A DNA stretch of 10,666 nt from Candidatus Planktophila sp. GTDB lineage: Bacteria > Actinomycetota > Actinomycetes > Nanopelagicales > Nanopelagicaceae. A model generated the notes under the pieces. The model was not told where the DNA came from and searched no databases. It saw only the letters and a list, made by a program, of their open reading frames with translations. The translations under genes were made by a program, and so were the position numbers. Within the stretch, counting starts at the first letter, position 1, and each line of letters starts with the position of its first letter. Positions 1-6,745 of this stretch are shown one piece after another. The DNA is taken from positions 1 to 10,666 of the forward strand of contig JAURJS010000040.1 in NCBI GenBank assembly GCA_030832135.1, in the 5' to 3' direction.

Positions 1-35
1 AGTTCGTAATAGTTTGTCGTGTCGCGCTCTGCCAT
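1..35 (-). CDS. N-terminal fragment of a gene running off the left edge
   Basis: An ATG (bases 35-33, minus strand) follows directly after the TAA of the MFS gene, with GAGG six bases before it, a well-placed ribosome-binding site. The eleven complete codons read MAERDTTNYYE, and the partial twelfth codon (CT-) can only be Leu. The YYEL string resembles the start of a J-domain (DnaJ-type proteins often begin with a YYE-[LV]-LGV-like segment). Eleven residues are too few for identification, so this is only a guess. The zero-base gap to the MFS gene suggests the same operon. Confidence 0.4.
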   Translation of the reverse strand, partial: MAERDTTNYYE

Positions 36-1292
36 TTAAACCCTCAACTCACTCACTGATCTACCTTTTGCAATCTGCAGTACGGCAAGAGCTGAGACGA
101 TACACATCACCGCTGAGATATAGAAGGCGATAGCGTAATCACCAAACTGCACACGTAGAACAGCTGCGCCTATTGCTGCTGTTGATGCGCCGATCTGGTG
201 GGCGACAAATACCCAGCCATAGACAATAGTTCCACGGCCTGGACCTAAGACGATTCGTGAAAGGACTAACGTCGGTGGGACTGTTGCCACCCAATCAAGG
301 CCATAGAAGATTACAAAGACCAGGGTCGATGGGTGAATGGTTGAAAAAAGTATTGAAGGAAGAAGGAAGAGCGAGAGACCTCGGAGTCCGTAGTAGAAGA
401 AGAGCAATTTCCTTGGATCATATTTATCAGTCAGATAGCCCGAGAAGAGGGTGCCAATAACATCGAAGACTCCCACTAAGGCCAAAAGGGATGCAGCAAT
501 TGGTGCTGCCATTCCATGATCATGGGCTGCAGGAATGAAGTGAGTACCGATCAACCCATTAGTTGAGAGACCACAGACGAAGAAGGTGAAGAAGAGAATT
601 TGAAAGTCACGGCTCGATTTAGCTTTTTGAATCGTATCGATAGCCAATCGGAATGCAGAGAGTTCGCTCTTCGGTAGTGGTTTCCAATCGTTTGGTGCTC
701 CATAAGGAGTCGTTCCGACAGCCTCTGGACTCTCCTTGAAGAAGAAGTAGATCAAGGGAACTACCGCAAAGGATGCGATTGCAATAGTGATTGAGACTGT
801 CTTCCATCCATAGTTGACTGCAAAGTGTGAAAGCAGTGGCAAGAAGATGAGCTGCCCAGTGGCGCTGGCTGCAGTGAGCGCACCGACTACAAGCCCCTTA
901 TGTTTAACAAACCAACGATTGGCAACGGTTGCTGCAAAGACCAGCGCCATTGATCCCGTGCCGATACCAACACAGACCCCCCAGAGCAGCCAGAGGTGCC
1001 ACGGTTGGGTCATGAGGACCGTTGCAGCAGCGCTCAACGCCACGAAGGTCAGAGCGGTCATGATGACCTTACGGACGGTAAAGCGCTCCATCAGAGCTGC
1101 TGCAAAGGGAGCGACTAGACCGAAGAGAAGAACGTTAATTGCGATTGCGAGTGAGACTTGAGAGCGAGACCAACCGAAAGCCTCTTCCAGCGGAACGATC
1201 ATCACAGATGGGGCTGAGCGAAAACCAGCAGTTGCCATCAGGGTGAAGAAGGTAACTACGAGCGCAGTCCAGGCTGGATGTAACTTCTTCAT
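36..1292 (-). CDS. Major facilitator superfamily transporter
   Basis: A 418-residue polytopic membrane protein with about twelve hydrophobic segments in two halves, separated by a hydrophilic loop near residues 186-225. This is the normal length and layout for MFS secondary transporters. Loops between segments 2 and 3 (around residues 66-76, MERFTVRK) and 8 and 9 (around 285-295, GYLTDKYDPRK) carry the basic/acidic pattern of MFS motif A. The early FGWSRSQVS string and the RWFVKHKG segment near 126-133 resemble oxalate/formate-antiporter and monocarboxylate-type MFS members. This hints at an organic-anion substrate but does not establish it. The start ATG lies 13 bases after the thioesterase stop, with a weak AGG upstream, so it is probably co-transcribed with ettA and the thioesterase gene. 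Family assignment is confident; substrate is unknown. Confidence 0.88.
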   Translation of the reverse strand: MKKLHPAWTALVVTFFTLMATAGFRSAPSVMIVPLEEAFGWSRSQVSLAIAINVLLFGLVAPFAAALMERFTVRKVIMTALTFVALSAAATVLMTQPWHLWLLWGVCVGIGTGSMALVFAATVANRWFVKHKGLVVGALTAASATGQLIFLPLLSHFAVNYGWKTVSITIAIASFAVVPLIYFFFKESPEAVGTTPYGAPNDWKPLPKSELSAFRLAIDTIQKAKSSRDFQILFFTFFVCGLSTNGLIGTHFIPAAHDHGMAAPIAASLLALVGVFDVIGTLFSGYLTDKYDPRKLLFFYYGLRGLSLFLLPSILFSTIHPSTLVFVIFYGLDWVATVPPTLVLSRIVLGPGRGTIVYGWVFVAHQIGASTAAIGAAVLRVQFGDYAIAFYISAVMCIVSALAVLQIAKGRSVSELRV

Positions 1293-1305
1293 CTGATCTG
1301 CCTAC

Positions 1306-1713
1306 TTAATCGCGGGTGTATTTAGCGAGAAAGACTTTCTCTACATCGGTCAATGGTCGAGATTTCTTCGTCTCAATGGAGACGGCAACCTGAACGCTCT
1401 TTACCTTGGCATGAATGACGCCATCTTTGCCAACAATCTCATACCCCAGGACAAATGAGCTATTTCCAATTGATTCAACCCAGATATTCACATCGTAGAA
1501 GAGTCCGCCTTCATAGATAGGAACGAGGTAATCGATCTCATTGCGAGCTACGACCATCTCGAGAAGTGTTGGCTTCTCCCCTTCAGCCTGAACTTCATAG
1601 AAGGACCATTGAAAGCGCGCCTCTTGGATATAGGTGAGGTACTTGGCATTGTTGACATGACCAAAAGCATCGATGTCATCCCAGCGTACAAACTGTTGAT
1701 TTGTATAAATCAT
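1306..1713 (-). CDS. Acyl-CoA thioesterase, 4HBT/YbgC-like hotdog fold
   Basis: A 135-residue protein of single-hotdog-domain size. Residues 10-27 read VRWDDIDAFGHVNNAKYL, the hallmark active-site region of 4-hydroxybenzoyl-CoA-thioesterase-like proteins; D15 aligns with the catalytic aspartate and the GHVNN turn begins the long central helix. The family hydrolyses acyl-CoA thioesters in the cytoplasm. The chain length accepted here cannot be read from sequence. Its ATG overlaps the TAA of ettA by one base (TAATG), so translation is probably coupled to ettA. I recall thioesterases of this type near ettA in other actinobacteria, which suggests an old neighbourhood rather than a functional partnership. 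No signal peptide or membrane segment is visible. Confidence 0.88.
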   Translation of the reverse strand: MIYTNQQFVRWDDIDAFGHVNNAKYLTYIQEARFQWSFYEVQAEGEKPTLLEMVVARNEIDYLVPIYEGGLFYDVNIWVESIGNSSFVLGYEIVGKDGVIHAKVKSVQVAVSIETKKSRPLTDVEKVFLAKYTRD

Positions 1714-3380
1714 TAGCGTGTGAGCTTTCGATAGGTTGCGCGATGTGGACGAGCAGCATCTGCACCAAGGCGAGAAATCTTGTTCTCCTCGTAAGATTCG
1801 AAGTTTCCTTCAAACCAGAACCACTTGGAATCACCTTCGTAAGCCAGGATGTGGGTTGCAACGCGGTCTAAGAACCAACGATCGTGAGAGATCACTACTG
1901 CGCAACCCGGAAATTCCAGGAGCGCATTTTCAAGTGAACCCAAAGTTTCAACATCGAGGTCGTTTGTTGGCTCATCGAGAAGCAATAGGTTTCCACCCTG
2001 CTTCAAGGTAAGAGCGAGGTTAAGACGGTTGCGCTCACCGCCAGAGAGAACACCTGCTGGCTTCTGCTGATCAGGGCCCTTAAAGCCAAAGGCTGCAACA
2101 TATGCTCGCGATGGCATCTCCACCTGGCCGACCTTGATGAAGTCGAGTCCATCAGAGACAACTTCCCAGAGAGATTTCTTTGGATCGATTCCGCCGCGAG
2201 ACTGATCGACGTAGGAAATCTTTACCGTCTCACCAATCTTTACATTTCCTGAATCAGCTGGCTCGAGACCGAGAATTGTCTTAAAGAGCGTTGTCTTTCC
2301 GGCACCGTTAGGTCCAATAACACCAACGATTCCGTTACGTGGCAAGGTAAATGAGAGATCATCGATCAGGACGCGATCGCCAAAGCCCTTCACGAGATTT
2401 TCAACCTCAACAACGATATTTCCAAGGCGTGGTCCAGGTGGAATTTGAATCTCTTCAAAGTCCAACTTACGCATCTTGTCAGCCTCTGCCGCCATCTCCT
2501 CATAACGAGCAAGGCGAGCCTTAGATTTAGCTTGGCGACCCTTTGCATTCTGTCGAACCCAATCGAGCTCTTCAGTCAGGCGCTTGGCGCGCTTTGCATC
2601 TTTCTGTCCTTCAATCTTTAGACGTGCTGACTTTGTCTCAAGGTATGTTGAGTAGTTACCTTCATACGGATATGCACGTCCGCGATCGAGTTCAAGGATC
2701 CACTGCGCAACGTTGTCGAGGAAGTATCTATCGTGAGTAATCGCAACGACGGTGCCGGGATACTTTGCAAGGTGCTGTTCAAGCCAGAGAACAGATTCAG
2801 CATCAAGGTGGTTGGTCGGCTCATCGAGCAGTAATAGATCTGGAGCCTCTAGGAGCAACTTACAGAGCGCAACACGACGTTTCTCTCCACCAGAGAGAAC
2901 CTTCACATCAGCATCTCCTGGTGGGCAGCGAAGCGCATCCATTGCCTGCTCGAGTTGTGAATCGAGCTCCCATGCATTGCGGTGATCGAGCTGCTCTTGG
3001 AGCTCGCCCATCTCTGCCAATAGCTTGTCGTAATCTGCATCAGGGTTAGCCATCTCTTCTGAGATCTCATTGAAGCGGCGAACCATCTCCATCGTCTCAG
3101 CGACGCCCTCTTGAACATTTTCAAGAACGGTCTTCTCTTCATTGAGCTTTGGCTCCTGCATCAAGATGCCGACTGTGTAGCCAGGTGAAAGGTATGCCTC
3201 ACCGTTGGAGGGCTGTTGGAGACCAGCCATGATCTGCAAGACGGTCGACTTACCGGCACCGTTAGGGCCCACAACACCAATCTTTGCTCCAGGAAGGAAC
3301 ATCAGGGTTACGTCATCGAGAATTACCTTCTCACCATGCGCTTTTCGCGCCTTCTTCATCGTATAAATGAACTCAGCCAT
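1713..3380 (-). CDS. ettA: Energy-dependent translational throttle protein EttA (ABC-F ATPase)
   Basis: A 555-residue protein, the same length as Escherichia coli EttA. It contains two ATP-binding cassettes and no membrane segment. Cassette 1 has Walker A GPNGAGKST (38-46), signature LSGGE (162-166) and Walker B LLLLDEP (182-188). Cassette 2 has Walker A GPNGAGKTT (356-364), signature LSGGE (445-449) and LLLLDEP (465-471). The putative catalytic glutamates are E187 and E470. An arm insertion lies within cassette 1 (about 90-140). A charged linker rich in Lys/Arg (about 245-310) matches the P-site tRNA interaction motif of ABC-F proteins. The known family role is binding the ribosomal E site and gating the first elongation steps according to ATP/ADP ratio. 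The start ATG has AAGG nine bases upstream. It is the first gene of the leftward run and diverges from tRNA-Arg over 77 bases that must hold both promoters. Confidence 0.95.
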   Translation of the reverse strand: MAEFIYTMKKARKAHGEKVILDDVTLMFLPGAKIGVVGPNGAGKSTVLQIMAGLQQPSNGEAYLSPGYTVGILMQEPKLNEEKTVLENVQEGVAETMEMVRRFNEISEEMANPDADYDKLLAEMGELQEQLDHRNAWELDSQLEQAMDALRCPPGDADVKVLSGGEKRRVALCKLLLEAPDLLLLDEPTNHLDAESVLWLEQHLAKYPGTVVAITHDRYFLDNVAQWILELDRGRAYPYEGNYSTYLETKSARLKIEGQKDAKRAKRLTEELDWVRQNAKGRQAKSKARLARYEEMAAEADKMRKLDFEEIQIPPGPRLGNIVVEVENLVKGFGDRVLIDDLSFTLPRNGIVGVIGPNGAGKTTLFKTILGLEPADSGNVKIGETVKISYVDQSRGGIDPKKSLWEVVSDGLDFIKVGQVEMPSRAYVAAFGFKGPDQQKPAGVLSGGERNRLNLALTLKQGGNLLLLDEPTNDLDVETLGSLENALLEFPGCAVVISHDRWFLDRVATHILAYEGDSKWFWFEGNFESYEENKISRLGADAARPHRATYRKLTR

Positions 3381-3457
3381 AGTTGCAAACCTTACTGGGT
3401 ACTATTAGCCAGTACCTCATCGCCATACGTGAGATATATCGTTTAAGAGTATGAAAT

Positions 3458-3531
3458 GCGCCTGTAGCTCAGTCGGATAGAGCACCCGCCTTCTAAGCGG
3501 GTTGTCGCTGGTTCGATTCCAGCCAGGCGCG
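3458..3531 (+). tRNA. tRNA-Arg (anticodon TCT)
   Basis: A complete cloverleaf can be drawn by hand. The acceptor stem GCGCCTG (3458-3464) pairs perfectly with CAGGCGC (3524-3530), with discriminator G at 3531. The D stem is GCTC/GAGC (3467-3470 and 3480-3483). The anticodon stem is CCCGC/GCGGG (3485-3489 and 3497-3501), with loop CTTCTAA and anticodon TCT at 3492-3494. The T stem is GCTGG/CCAGC (3507-3511 and 3519-3523) around TTCGATT. The 3' CCA is not encoded. It reads AGA codons. It stands alone between the divergent ettA and the convergent pstS. Confidence 0.96.
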
Positions 3532-3549
3532 CTACTGATCTAGAAAAGA

Positions 3550-3583
3550 AACTGGCCGGCTCCCATTAGGGGGCCGGCCAGTT
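3550..3583. terminator. Bidirectional intrinsic terminator between tRNA-Arg and pstS
   Basis: A 15-base-pair stem (3550-3564 with 3569-3583) has a single T-G wobble at 3561/3572 and a 4-base loop ATTA. It is very G+C-rich in the middle (GGCCGGC). Read leftward, the stem is followed by TCTTTTCTA, a good U-rich tail for ending pstS transcripts. Read rightward the tail is CTATATCTT, weaker but still A/T-rich, for ending the tRNA-Arg transcript. It lies 18 bases after the tRNA 3' end and 28 bases after the pstS stop codon, exactly between two converging units. Confidence 0.88.
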
Positions 3584-3611
3584 CTATATCTTGGAGGATA
3601 TTTCTTACAAA

Positions 3612-4760
3612 TTAACCGATCTTTGCAATCTGTGCGAGTGACTTCTTGAGGAAGTCGCCATCGATGACTGAGAAGCCAAGGGCTTCGCCTGCATCCTTTG
3701 CGCACTTAGGTGATAGCCAGAACTTAGCAAGTTCAGAAACTGCTGCTGCTGTCGCCTTGTTTGGGTACTTAGTATCTGCAAGAAGGTAAGAAGTGATACC
3801 TAGTGGGTATGCACCCTTTTCGGTTGTCTTGAAGTCGAATGTCAAGTATCCGCTTGCATCCTGTGTTGCCTGAGCAAGGAATGCACTTACACCAGTTGCA
3901 TCTGGAACTACTGAAGCGCCAGCATTATTGATCACGTTTGCAACCTTTAGCTTGTTTGCCTTTGCATAGTTCACTTCAGCGTAAGTGATTGAGTAAGGTG
4001 TCTTACCGGCCTGAAGCGCTACGCCTGCAGACTGTGCTGCACCAACGATTCGTCCAAGGTTGCTGACATCATTGATGTTGCCAGGGAATGAATCCTTGAA
4101 AACAGCCTTCTTTGGGTTTGTCCAGACTGATGGAGCTGACTTGTTGAGGTAGTCAGTAAAGTTTTCTGTTGTACCTGATGAATCTGAACGGTAAACAACC
4201 TGAATCTTCTTCGCAGGCAAGATGACCTTGCTTGTTACTGTCTGTGTACGTAGAACGATTGGATCGCCAGCCTTATTCTTCTTAAGTGATCCATCGCTGT
4301 TCTTTGAGTAGATGACCTTAGTTGTGGTGCGGTTGTTGTCATCAACGATTGCTGGGTCGTTCCACATTGTGATCTTGCCAGAGAAAATCTTTGCGATTGT
4401 ATCTGCAGAGAACTGAAGTGTCTTTGAGTTAGGTACGTTGTGAAGGACTGCAATAGGTGCTGCAACTACTGGGATATGAATGAGTGATGCGCGTCGTGAA
4501 GAACCAACGTGAGGAGCATCTGTCATCCAGAAATCTCCGACTGCCTTATCTGAGTTTGTGCGGCCGGCACCTGAACCAAGTGCGCTATATGTGTATGTGT
4601 GACCTGTCGCTGCTGAGAAAGGAGCCTTACATGCTTCGATCAAGAGCGCTGGGAAAGATGCGCCTGAACCTTCGAGATTAGCTGCGTATGCAGGTGTTGT
4701 GGCTACTAAGCCGAGCGCGAGTGCAAGTGATGCAATCTTCGCGGATTTTGAAAACTTCAT
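3612..4760 (-). CDS. pstS: Phosphate ABC transporter substrate-binding protein PstS
   Basis: A 382-residue secreted phosphate-binding protein. Residues 1-26 form a Sec signal peptide (MKFSKSAK, a hydrophobic core, then AYA before A27) with no lipobox cysteine. The mature part shows the PstS phosphate-binding elements GSGASFP (31-37), GSGAG (62-66) and RSDSSGTTENF (191-201), plus the typical IFSGKITMWNDPAI (125-138). Between the last two lies a segment of about 45 residues rich in Lys, Thr, Asn and Asp. It is longer than I expect for the family, so it looks like an insertion. I chose the ATG at 4760 because AAGGGG stands six bases upstream and it gives a clean signal peptide. An in-frame TTG at 4823 would add 21 residues before it. 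pstS is last in the pst cluster, behind its own leader with a PHO-like dyad, and a strong terminator follows. Confidence 0.93.
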   Translation of the reverse strand: MKFSKSAKIASLALALGLVATTPAYAANLEGSGASFPALLIEACKAPFSAATGHTYTYSALGSGAGRTNSDKAVGDFWMTDAPHVGSSRRASLIHIPVVAAPIAVLHNVPNSKTLQFSADTIAKIFSGKITMWNDPAIVDDNNRTTTKVIYSKNSDGSLKKNKAGDPIVLRTQTVTSKVILPAKKIQVVYRSDSSGTTENFTDYLNKSAPSVWTNPKKAVFKDSFPGNINDVSNLGRIVGAAQSAGVALQAGKTPYSITYAEVNYAKANKLKVANVINNAGASVVPDATGVSAFLAQATQDASGYLTFDFKTTEKGAYPLGITSYLLADTKYPNKATAAAVSELAKFWLSPKCAKDAGEALGFSVIDGDFLKKSLAQIAKIG

Positions 4761-4763
4761 TAA

Positions 4764-4773
4764 TTTCCCCTTA
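4764..4773 (-). promoter_or_regulatory. pstS ribosome-binding site with a complementary leader segment
   Basis: On the minus strand these bases read TAAGGGGAAA and contain the pstS Shine-Dalgarno element AAGGGG, six bases before the ATG. The same transcript upstream (4841 down to 4832) reads TTTCCCCTTA, an exact 10-base complement. The two could pair across a 58-base loop and hide the ribosome-binding site. The complementarity is seen directly; a regulatory role is inference. Confidence 0.5.
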
Positions 4774-4826
4774 GGTAATTGGTTTAACTTACGAGGAAAA
4801 CATATGCAGCCCAAGTAAATCAAATA

Positions 4827-4838
4827 CCCCTTAAGGGG
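4827..4838. repeat. Perfect 12-base palindrome in the pstS leader
   Basis: CCCCTTAAGGGG reads the same on both strands and lies 5 bases downstream (in the direction of pstS) of the GTTCACC dyad. Having no loop, it is not a terminator. It may be a protein-binding site, or simply overlap the segment complementary to the pstS ribosome-binding site. Function unknown. Confidence 0.5.
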
Positions 4839-4842
4839 AAAC

Positions 4843-4864
4843 GTTCACCAACGGTTAGGTGAAC
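4843..4864 (-). promoter_or_regulatory. Putative PHO (PhoP) site upstream of pstS, inverted form
   Basis: GTTCACC (4843-4849) and GGTGAAC (4858-4864) form a perfect 7-base inverted repeat around an 8-base spacer. GTTCACC is the core of the 11-base repeat units bound by the actinobacterial response regulator PhoP. The same heptamer occurs as a direct repeat upstream of pstC. Read as direct 11-base units, the second unit here is poor, so this is either a degenerate box or a dyad variant. It could also fold as a weak 7-base-pair hairpin in read-through RNA from pstB. It probably gives pstS its own phosphate-starvation promoter. Confidence 0.62.
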
Positions 4865-4877
4865 AATTGGAATTGAA

Positions 4878-5705
4878 TTAGCCGAAGCGACCAGTGACGT
4901 AATCCTCCGTGCGCTTATCCTTCGGGCGCGAGAAAATCTCTGCCGTTGGCGCAACCTCGATCATTTCGCCAGGACCGTTGTCCGAGAGGAAGAATGCGGT
5001 GTAATCAGAGACGCGAGCCGCCTGCTGCATATTGTGAGTCACGATAACAATGGTCATCGTCTCTGAGAGCTGGCGAATAGTCTCTTCAATACGAAGCGTT
5101 GATCCTGGATCGAGGGCAGAGCAAGGCTCATCCATCAACAACACCTGTGGCTTTACGGCAAGTGAGCGTGCGATACAGAGGCGCTGCTGCTGTCCACCAG
5201 AGAGCGAACCACCGTGAGCGCCAAGGCGATCTTTTACTTCCTTCCAGAGACCTGCGCGTTCAAGGCACTCTTCAAGGAGGTCATCCTTATTTTCTACTTT
5301 CAGCTGAGCGAGCTTGAGACCAGAGAGAACGTTCTCGCCGATTGTCATTGATGGGAATGGGTTTGGCTTCTGAAAGACCATGCCGATTTGAAGTCGGATT
5401 TTAGTGACATCAACGCCAGGTGCGTAAACATCTTTGCCATCTAGGAGAACTTCTCCCGCCATTGCAGCTGATGGAATGAATTCGTGCATTCGGTTGAGTG
5501 TGCGAATAAATGTTGACTTGCCACAACCTGATGGGCCGATTAGCGCAGTCACTGTTCCTGGCGCAAAGTCGAGTGAGACATCTGCGAGCGCGTGGTGCTT
5601 ACCGAACCATGCATGAATGCCTCTTGCCTCTAGGCCAGTGCCTTGGGCGCGTGGGCTAACAGCGCGCTGAACTTTTGCATTTGCCACATCAGAGAGTGAT
5701 GACAT
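4878..5705 (-). CDS. pstB: Phosphate ABC transporter ATP-binding protein PstB
   Basis: A 275-residue cytoplasmic ATPase that powers phosphate import through PstC/PstA. Motifs are Walker [10 protein letters not shown] (57-65) followed by the PstB-typical [11 protein letters not shown]-loop Q112 in FQKPNPFPS, signature LSGGQQQ (168-174), Walker B VLLMDEP (188-194) followed by CSALDP, and H-loop H224. The CGKST/NRMHE and DEPCSALDP strings are characteristic of PstB and separate it from other importers. About 24 residues before the cassette (ending near [11 protein letters not shown]) are not conserved, so the true start could be slightly later. However, the chosen ATG overlaps the pstA stop by one base (TAATG), which supports it and suggests coupled translation. 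Confidence 0.96.
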   Translation of the reverse strand: MSSLSDVANAKVQRAVSPRAQGTGLEARGIHAWFGKHHALADVSLDFAPGTVTALIGPSGCGKSTFIRTLNRMHEFIPSAAMAGEVLLDGKDVYAPGVDVTKIRLQIGMVFQKPNPFPSMTIGENVLSGLKLAQLKVENKDDLLEECLERAGLWKEVKDRLGAHGGSLSGGQQQRLCIARSLAVKPQVLLMDEPCSALDPGSTLRIEETIRQLSETMTIVIVTHNMQQAARVSDYTAFFLSDNGPGEMIEVAPTAEIFSRPKDKRTEDYVTGRFG

Positions 5706-6745
5706 TATCGGGCGACCTTTCGGGTGCTAAGGATTCGAGCAGATACAAAGAGAATGAGGATGACAACCACAAGTACGAGCAATCCGGCCCATGCTCGGGT
5801 AACGGCCTCTTCTGAACCAGCTAGGAATGACTTCCAGATATAGAAAGGAAGCGATCCCATTGGATCATCAAATGGATTGAAATTCAGGCGATCTCCGCCA
5901 CCTGTGAGCAATAAGAGCGGCGCTGTTTCGCCGGCAATTCGTGCAATTCCCAAAATAACGGCAGTCATAAGGCCACTCTTGGCAGCAGGAAGAACGATCA
6001 TCGCCACCGTTCTCCATTGAGTTCCGCCCAGCGCCGTTCCGGCCTCGCGAAGATCTTGCGGAATCAACCCCAAAACTTCCTCAGAAGTTCGGGCAACTGT
6101 CGGAATCATTAAAATTGATAAAGCCAAAGAACCCATAAAACCAGAGCTTGACTTAGTTATCGGGTAAACAACAGCAGAGAGAATAAATAGTCCAGCAACA
6201 ATCGATGGGACTCCTGACATTGCCTGCACAAGAAAGCGAATCGGCTGAGTAAATCGCCCTTTAATTTCTGTTAAATAGAGCGCCGTCAGAATTCCGATTG
6301 GCACGCTCAAGATTAAGGCGCCGCCAATCATGATGATCGTGCCAACGATTGCGTGGAGTAATCCACCATTAGTGAGCGGGTCCGTTGGTGTTGCCATCGA
6401 CATATCGCTGAGAAATAGATTTGGGCGTATTCCCTTGTATCCCTTTGAGATGATTGTCTGCAGGATGCTCGCGATCGGAATAATGGTAAGTAGGGCGCCG
6501 CATGCAATAAATACCTTGACTGCAGAATCTTTTGCGGTCGCCTTGCCATATCGACGGAAGCTATAAATTGCAGAGATTGCCGCATAGATGAAGACGAAGC
6601 TAACAAAATAGGCAAGCTTTCCCTTGAGCTCAGTTACGGCAACAAGAGTAAAACTTGCAACCATAGAGCCAAAAAAGGTAACTAGCTCTCGCAGTTTATC
6701 CTTGGCCGATGGCTTCCACGGGCTTGTTGGCTTTACTTCGTTCAT
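5705..6745 (-). CDS. pstA: Phosphate ABC transporter permease PstA
   Basis: A 346-residue inner-membrane permease subunit. The binding-protein-dependent permease (EAA) loop is visible at about 233-253 ([21 protein letters not shown]), followed by the [12 protein letters not shown] segment shared by PstA proteins. Before the usual permease domain, which begins near residue 75, there are about 70 extra residues. They contain two further hydrophobic stretches (about 23-37 and 45-62), making the protein longer than Escherichia coli-type PstA. The start ATG overlaps the pstC stop by four bases (ATGA), and the stop overlaps the pstB start by one, so pstC, pstA and pstB are clearly one translationally coupled unit. 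Confidence 0.95.
   Translation of the reverse strand: MNEVKPTSPWKPSAKDKLRELVTFFGSMVASFTLVAVTELKGKLAYFVSFVFIYAAISAIYSFRRYGKATAKDSAVKVFIACGALLTIIPIASILQTIISKGYKGIRPNLFLSDMSMATPTDPLTNGGLLHAIVGTIIMIGGALILSVPIGILTALYLTEIKGRFTQPIRFLVQAMSGVPSIVAGLFILSAVVYPITKSSSGFMGSLALSILMIPTVARTSEEVLGLIPQDLREAGTALGGTQWRTVAMIVLPAAKSGLMTAVILGIARIAGETAPLLLLTGGGDRLNFNPFDDPMGSLPFYIWKSFLAGSEEAVTRAWAGLLVLVVVILILFVSARILSTRKVAR

Noticed and set aside
814..1161. A 115-codon open frame on the plus strand.
   Set aside because: It lies opposite the MFS gene, has the Ser/Thr/Ala/Arg composition typical of antisense shadow frames, and has no recognisable domain.
2765..3049. Plus-strand open frames opposite ettA.
   Set aside because: They are fully covered by the clearly conserved EttA coding sequence and show no domain or ribosome-binding site.
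4789..4803. A four-codon leader ORF (ATG, Phe, Ser, Ser, stop) on the minus strand upstream of pstS.
   Set aside because: There is no convincing ribosome-binding site, and such short ORFs occur by chance. No evidence of attenuation control.
4761..4823. A longer PstS beginning at TTG 4823, with 21 extra residues.
   Set aside because: It would place a cysteine-containing, poorly charged stretch before a clean Sec signal peptide, its AAGGGG is only three bases away, and ATG 4760 has a well-spaced AAGGGG.
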